Shown here: positions 60,433 to 64,000 of the stretch, one piece after another
How the letters are laid out: each line of letters opens with the position of its first letter
Position numbering within the stretch: position 1 is the first letter of the stretch
Assembly: GCA_049273695.1 (NCBI GenBank)
Contig: JBASRE010000044.1
Location: 62,001 to 126,000 of the forward strand
Reading direction: 5' to 3'
DNA length: 64,000 bases
From: UBA11740 sp049273695
GTDB taxonomy: Bacteria; Acidobacteriota; Blastocatellia; Pyrinomonadales; Pyrinomonadaceae
Position numbers and translations under genes: made by a program
Notes under the pieces: generated by a model
Database searches by the model: none
The model's input: only the letters and a program-made list of their open reading frames with translations
What the model was told of the DNA's origin: nothing

Positions 60433-61659
60433 ATGATTGACTTTCAACTTACCGACGATCACGACGCGCTGGTGCAAACTGTGCGCGAGTTTGCGCAGAA
60501 AGAAGTCGCCCCCTACATCAAAGAGTGGGACGAGAAACAGGAAGCGCACCCCGAAATTTTCAAGAAGATGGCTGAGCTGAATCTGCTCGGCGTTTGTATT
60601 CCCGAACAGTATGGCGGCGCGGGATTCGACTACATTTCGCTCGGCCTGGTTTGTGAAGAACTGGAAGCGGTTGACACTTTTTTGCGCGTGGCGATGTCGG
60701 TGCACACGGGCCTGAATTGCCTGACACTTTACGCCTGGGGCACTGAGGAGCAGAAGCAGAAGTATCTCGTGCCGCAGGCAAAGGGCGAAAAAATCGCGAC
60801 CTACGGACTGACTGAACCCGGCGCAGGTTCTGACGTAGTTGGCGCGCGTTCCACTGCTCGGCGCGAAGGCGACGAATATGTTTTAAATGGCGAGAAGATG
60901 TGGATCAGCCTCGCCGGTTTCGCCGACAACTTTCTTTTCTTCTGTTGGACAGATGAAGAGAAGCGGCGCAAACGCGATCACTCAGGCATGTCCTGCTTCA
61001 TCATCGAACGCGGCATGAAGGGATTTACCTCGGGAACGATTCACGGGAAGCTCGGCATTCGCGCCGGCAACACGGGCTACTTTTCTTTGCAGGACGTGCG
61101 CGTGCCGAAAGAAAATCGGCTCGGTGAAGAAGGCGAGGGTTTCAAGATCGCGATGTTCGCGCTCGAGCAGGGAAGATACACCGTCGCGGCCGGAGCGACA
61201 GGCGTGATTCGGGCATCGCGTGATGCCTCGGTTGCTTACGCCAATGATCGCGAAACGTTCGGAACGAAGATAGCCAACCATCAACTCGTCAAACAGAAGA
61301 TTGCCGACATGGAGGCTGACTATCAGATGTCGCGGCTGCTTTGGCTCCGCGCGGGTTGGCAGAAAAACGAAGGCTTGCCGAGCGGCCGCGCGACATCGCT
61401 CGCTAAGTGGCAGGCTACGGTCCGCAGCGAGAAAGCCGCATCCATGGCGATCGAGGTTCACGGCGCAAACGGCTACTCGAACGATTATCCCGTTGAGCGA
61501 TACCTGCGAAACTGCAAAGCCGCCGTTATCTACGAAGGCACACGTGACATTCACACGCTGATGCAGGCGGACTGGGCACTGGGTTTGAAGAAAGAGAAAC
61601 CTGCACGGAAGAGTCTGCCGCCTTGGAAAGCGCACGAGACGCGCGGCGCCGGAGGATAA
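60433..61659 (+). CDS. Acyl-CoA dehydrogenase
   Basis: A 408-residue flavoenzyme that introduces the 2,3-double bond in acyl-CoAs and passes electrons to ETF. It has YGLTEPGAGSDVVGARSTA and FGTKIANHQLVKQKIADME for FAD and substrate. The catalytic Glu is in VIYEGTRDIHTLMQADWALG near the C terminus, typical of short/branched-chain enzymes. Length is normal. AGGAG before ATG 60433. Together with the hydratase at 26 kb and the thioesterases it points to fatty or amino-acid degradation. It is followed by a hairpin-rich gap. Confidence 0.94.
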   Translation: MIDFQLTDDHDALVQTVREFAQKEVAPYIKEWDEKQEAHPEIFKKMAELNLLGVCIPEQYGGAGFDYISLGLVCEELEAVDTFLRVAMSVHTGLNCLTLYAWGTEEQKQKYLVPQAKGEKIATYGLTEPGAGSDVVGARSTARREGDEYVLNGEKMWISLAGFADNFLFFCWTDEEKRRKRDHSGMSCFIIERGMKGFTSGTIHGKLGIRAGNTGYFSLQDVRVPKENRLGEEGEGFKIAMFALEQGRYTVAAGATGVIRASRDASVAYANDRETFGTKIANHQLVKQKIADMEADYQMSRLLWLRAGWQKNEGLPSGRATSLAKWQATVRSEKAASMAIEVHGANGYSNDYPVERYLRNCKAAVIYEGTRDIHTLMQADWALGLKKEKPARKSLPPWKAHETRGAGG

Positions 61660-61669
61660 CAGGCGACTG

Positions 61670-61870
61670 GTTATTGCGACGCGTAGCGTCGTCGTGAGTT
61701 TAGCCCAGCCTTTTAAGGCTGGGATCAAGTTCGACAGAACCCTCCGCGTCGCATAGCGACGCTTTGAGAAAATAGTGGAATTTCAATCCGTCGCGACGCG
61801 ACGGAATCGGTTTGGCTCACCCGGTCCCGGCCTTGAAAGGCCGGGCTAAGTTCATTGCGACGCTACGCGT
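61670..61870. repeat. Hairpin repeat region (GACGCGTAGCGTC and GCCCAGCCTTTTAAGGCTGGG)
   Basis: GCCCAGCCTTTTAAGGCTGG (61702-61721), TCCCGGCCTTGAAAGGCCGG (61825-61844) and GCGACGCTACGCGTC-type motifs with complements (GACGCGTAGCGTCG near 61678, GACGCTACGCGTC near 61858) recur. They fill the 355-base gap between the acyl-CoA dehydrogenase and glpX genes; no gene is supported here. Confidence 0.7.
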
Positions 61871-62014
61871 CAAATTCAAAGCGCCAGGGTGTGGAGGCAA
61901 TGCTTCAACTCTTGCTTGGAAAAGTCTTCGGCTCCTCTGATACTATGTCCGCGCTTTCGTTAACTCTTCATTTCGTTTCAGCATTTCAATTCGTCGGCCA
62001 CAGGAGCGAATAGA

Positions 62015-63064
62015 ATGGCGCCAGAACTGAGAACCGAGCGCGAGCTATCCCTGGATTTCTTGCGGGTGACCGAGGCGGCCGCAATTGCCGCGGCACGCAC
62101 GATGGGCCAGGGGGATCGCAAGTATTCCGATCAGGTCGCGGTTGAGGCCATGCGCGAAGTCATGGACACGGTGCCGATGCGCGGGCGTGTCGTGATTGGC
62201 GAAGGCGAACGCGATGAAGCGCCCATGCTTTTCATTGGCGAGGAAGTTGGCGGCGGCTTTGGCGTCGGTGAAGAAATGGCGGCGTCCTGTCCCGAAGTGG
62301 ACATCGCGGTCGATCCTCTGGAAGGCACTAACCTGTGCGCCCTCGGTGCGAACAATGCGATCGCGGTGTTGGCTGCCGCTGAGCGCGGTGGGTTGCTGCA
62401 CGCCCCGGACATCTACATGGACAAGATTGTCGTGGGCCCTTCGTCACGCGGCGTCATCGACATCGACGCGCCCGTCAAAGAAAACCTGAAGAACATCGCG
62501 CGGCGGCTGGGTCGCGACATCGAAGACTTGACCATCATTGTGCTCGACCGGCCACGCCATAAAAAGATTATCGACGACGTGCGCGAAGCGGGCGCGCGGA
62601 TTCGTTTGATCTCTGACGGCGACTTATCGGCGGGCATTTCCGCTGCGGTGGCCGGCACAAACATTCATGCCTGCATCGGCATCGGCGGCGCGCCCGAAGG
62701 CGTGTTAACGGCAGCGGCAGTGAAGTGTCTTAACGGCGAAATTCAGGCGCGTTTGGTTTTTGATCCGGAACGACTCGGCGTAGATAAAAGCAAAGTGCCG
62801 CCGGCTGAAGAAGTTATCGCGCGCTTGAAGTCGATGGGGGTTCACGATCCGTACAAAGTTTACGACACGGACGATCTCGCGCCCGGCAAGAAGATCATTT
62901 TCGCGGCCACCGGGGTCACGGACGGCTCGCTGATGCGCGGGGTACGCTTCTTTGGTTCCGGCAAGCGCACGCACTCGCTGGTGATGACGAGCGAATCAAA
63001 ACACATTCGCTTCGTTGATAGTATTCACATCGAGGGCGGCCCGGATACGGTGATTAGATTTTAG
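62015..63064 (+). CDS. glpX: Class II fructose-1,6-bisphosphatase
   Basis: A 349-residue metal-dependent sugar phosphatase that hydrolyses fructose-1,6-bisphosphate in gluconeogenesis. It has VVIGEGERDEAPMLFIGEEV, DIAVDPLEGTNLCA, NAIAVLAAA, VGPSSRGVIDIDAPV and the C-terminal THSLVMTSESKHIRFVDSI. Length is normal. AGGAG lies before ATG 62015. The last ~100 bases are duplicated at 63581-63680 with mostly silent differences, with a DUF6438 gene between the copies. Confidence 0.96.
   Translation: MAPELRTERELSLDFLRVTEAAAIAAARTMGQGDRKYSDQVAVEAMREVMDTVPMRGRVVIGEGERDEAPMLFIGEEVGGGFGVGEEMAASCPEVDIAVDPLEGTNLCALGANNAIAVLAAAERGGLLHAPDIYMDKIVVGPSSRGVIDIDAPVKENLKNIARRLGRDIEDLTIIVLDRPRHKKIIDDVREAGARIRLISDGDLSAGISAAVAGTNIHACIGIGGAPEGVLTAAAVKCLNGEIQARLVFDPERLGVDKSKVPPAEEVIARLKSMGVHDPYKVYDTDDLAPGKKIIFAATGVTDGSLMRGVRFFGSGKRTHSLVMTSESKHIRFVDSIHIEGGPDTVIRF
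62966..63064. repeat. glpX 3'-end direct repeat, copy 1
   Basis: The last ~99 bases of glpX, from CGCACGCACTCGCTGG to the TAG stop. The matching copy is at 63581-63680, offset 615-616 bases. Differences include GAT/GAC and AGA/CGA, both silent in the glpX frame. Confidence 0.9.
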
Positions 63065-63070
63065 CGAATT

Positions 63071-63574
63071 ATGCGAGCGGTATTCGTTGCGGCTTTCATA
63101 TGCGTCGCGTTTGTGCCTGTGGCATCGCAGGCCGCTTCCGAGCTGGATTATTCGCGAGTAATAATCACCCTGACGACGGATGCCCGTCACTGCTTATGTA
63201 TGCCGAAACCGAGCTGTTGTCCGGAATACTCTGCGTCAGTAAACGAGAATGGAACGGTGATCTATAACGGCCTGCGCGGTACGAAGGTTCAAGGCGAAAA
63301 GGTTCATTCCGTGCCTGTGTCTGTCGTGCGGGAGCTTGTTTCCGAATTCTTCAGAATCGATTTCTTCTCACTTCAGGATCGATATGAATCCAAGAAGCAT
63401 CCTAATGGGACTATCGAGAGGATCAGTCACGCCTCTGGTTCGACAATGACAATAGATATCGATGGCAAAAAGAAAAGTGTCTATAGCTTTTATGGCGCAC
63501 CCGACGAATTAGCTGCGCTCCAAAACAGACTGCTCGAAGCGTTGGAAATTTCCCAATATGTAGAGAAGAGGTAA
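63071..63574 (+). CDS. Exported DUF6438 protein
   Basis: A 167-residue protein with a signal peptide (AVFVAAFICVAFVPVASQA) and a DUF6438-like body. Features are a Cys-rich CLCMPKPSCCPEYSASVNENG segment, GTVIYNGLRGTKVQGEKVHSVP, VRELVSEFFRIDFFSLQDRY and MTIDIDGKKKSVYSFYGAPDEL. It begins seven bases after glpX. It and its flanks look like an inserted cassette, because a diverged copy of the glpX end lies on its far side. It is less GC-rich than glpX. Function unknown. Confidence 0.82.
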   Translation: MRAVFVAAFICVAFVPVASQAASELDYSRVIITLTTDARHCLCMPKPSCCPEYSASVNENGTVIYNGLRGTKVQGEKVHSVPVSVVRELVSEFFRIDFFSLQDRYESKKHPNGTIERISHASGSTMTIDIDGKKKSVYSFYGAPDELAALQNRLLEALEISQYVEKR

Positions 63575-63580
63575 TGGTCT

Positions 63581-63680
63581 CGCACGCACTCCCTGGGTCA
63601 TGACGAGCGAATCAAAACACATTCGCTTCGTTGACAGTATTCACATCGAGGGCGGCCCGGATACGGTGATTCGATTTTAG
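63581..63680. repeat. glpX 3'-end direct repeat, copy 2 (non-functional remnant)
   Basis: About 95% identical to 62966-63064. One inserted G at its left side shifts the frame, so it cannot extend any gene; an ATG in it would encode only 26 residues of the GlpX end with the normal TAG. It probably marks the original or donor boundary of the inserted segment. Confidence 0.9.
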
Positions 63681-63940
63681 AGAGCACTGGGTTTCCTCTT
63701 CGACAAGGGGTCTATCGCTGCAAAGCCTTCCCGATCACGTCAGCGGATGTCTACGCAGATCGGCTTAAGTCTGCAGAGTCTTGCTGAAGACGTTCGCCAC
63801 TTCCTAGCCTTCCAGGCAGACAGGTTGATCAGCCGAGCTAACCTGTTGTTAACTTGCAATGAGAACACAATCAAAGCCGTAGTTTGACAGGTTGTAACTA
63901 ACGGAGTAATGAGTGGACAAAAAGGCATTCTCCTCTCAAG
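63681..63940. other. Gap without a supported gene
   Basis: A minus-strand open frame (63740-63952) exists but has no family resemblance or ribosome binding site. Base composition is more AT-rich than most of the window. No repeat or RNA was identified. Confidence 0.4.
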
Positions 63941-64000
63941 ATGTTTGGTCAAGTCATGAAAGCATTTACAAACACGCTTGGAATGTCATTTGAATTTGTC
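63941..64000 (+). CDS. Start of a possible SUMF1/formylglycine-generating-enzyme-like gene
   Basis: The final 60 bases read MFGQVMKAFTNTLGMSFEFV and run off the right edge. TNTLGMSFEFV resembles the TNSLGMKFVLIP start of SUMF1/FGE-sulfatase proteins, which activate sulfatases or bind effector chains. There are two possible starts, ATG 63941 and ATG 63956. Only 20 residues are visible, so this is tentative. Confidence 0.4.
   Translation, partial: MFGQVMKAFTNTLGMSFEFV

Noticed and set aside
63740..63952. Minus-strand 70-codon open frame near the right edge
   Set aside because: No ribosome binding site or homology, and it overlaps the probable start of a plus-strand gene.

Overview
The window looks like chromosomal DNA of a Gram-negative, GC-rich (high-50s % by eye), probably soil-dwelling bacterium. 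PEP-CTERM sorting, many exported M48/M43/S9 peptidases, DUF4386 and DUF2270 membrane proteins, a TPR-CHAT/CHASE2 operon, a CreD-like protein and small toxin-antitoxin pairs together suggest Acidobacteriota, perhaps Blastocatellia. That placement is inference from gene content; there is no rRNA gene. Fixed landmarks are rpsT, dnaX, cca, tadA, hutHU, glpX, two serine tRNAs and the SRP RNA.

Layout. 1-5.2 kb: a surface-glycan segment with a methyltransferase-glycosyltransferase fusion running off the left edge, a sulfotransferase-like gene broken by an in-frame TGA, a methyltransferase and two tandem paralogous GT2 genes. 5.3-8.6 kb: a PEP-CTERM protein, a zinc-ribbon protein and an M48 protease. 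9.3-16.4 kb: a three-gene operon encoding an exported TPR-CHAT caspase-like protein, a FecR-like exported protein and a CHASE2 membrane protein without an output domain. This is the most system-like locus here. 16.5-29.6 kb: rpsT with a clear promoter and terminator, small exported proteins, an oxidoreductase, a GT-C type membrane protein, a response regulator, a lipoprotein, a second HExxH protease, an enoyl-CoA hydratase, a VapBC-type pair and an S9 peptidase. 29.9-34.2 kb: hutH-hutU and a DUF2270 protein. 34.3-42.5 kb: tadA, two tRNA-Ser, TPR and YggT-like proteins, SRP RNA with its own promoter, dnaX, an amidohydrolase, an ECF sigma factor and a four-helix-bundle (S23/IVP) gene. 42.5-50.3 kb: a dihaem cytochrome c, membrane proteins, a CreD-like protein, a CPA2 antiporter and a DUF4386-like cluster. 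50.4-64 kb: a BON-LysM protein, an M43 protease, an FAD/Rieske oxidoreductase, two thioesterases, an AMP-dependent ligase, cca, a DUF433/DUF5615 pair with a decayed toxin, an acyl-CoA dehydrogenase, glpX, a DUF6438 protein between two copies of the glpX 3' end, and the start of a possible SUMF1-type gene.

Across the window, intergenic gaps are filled by self-complementary repeats built from short tandem words. The word differs between loci (GTCAGAG, GTCCAAA, GTGAATA, GAGCAAAG, a CACAGAGACACGGAG type and others), but the architecture, two complementary arms around a loop, recurs. Several repeats supply the first or last codons of neighbouring genes. No CRISPR array, insertion sequence, rRNA operon or phage module was seen.
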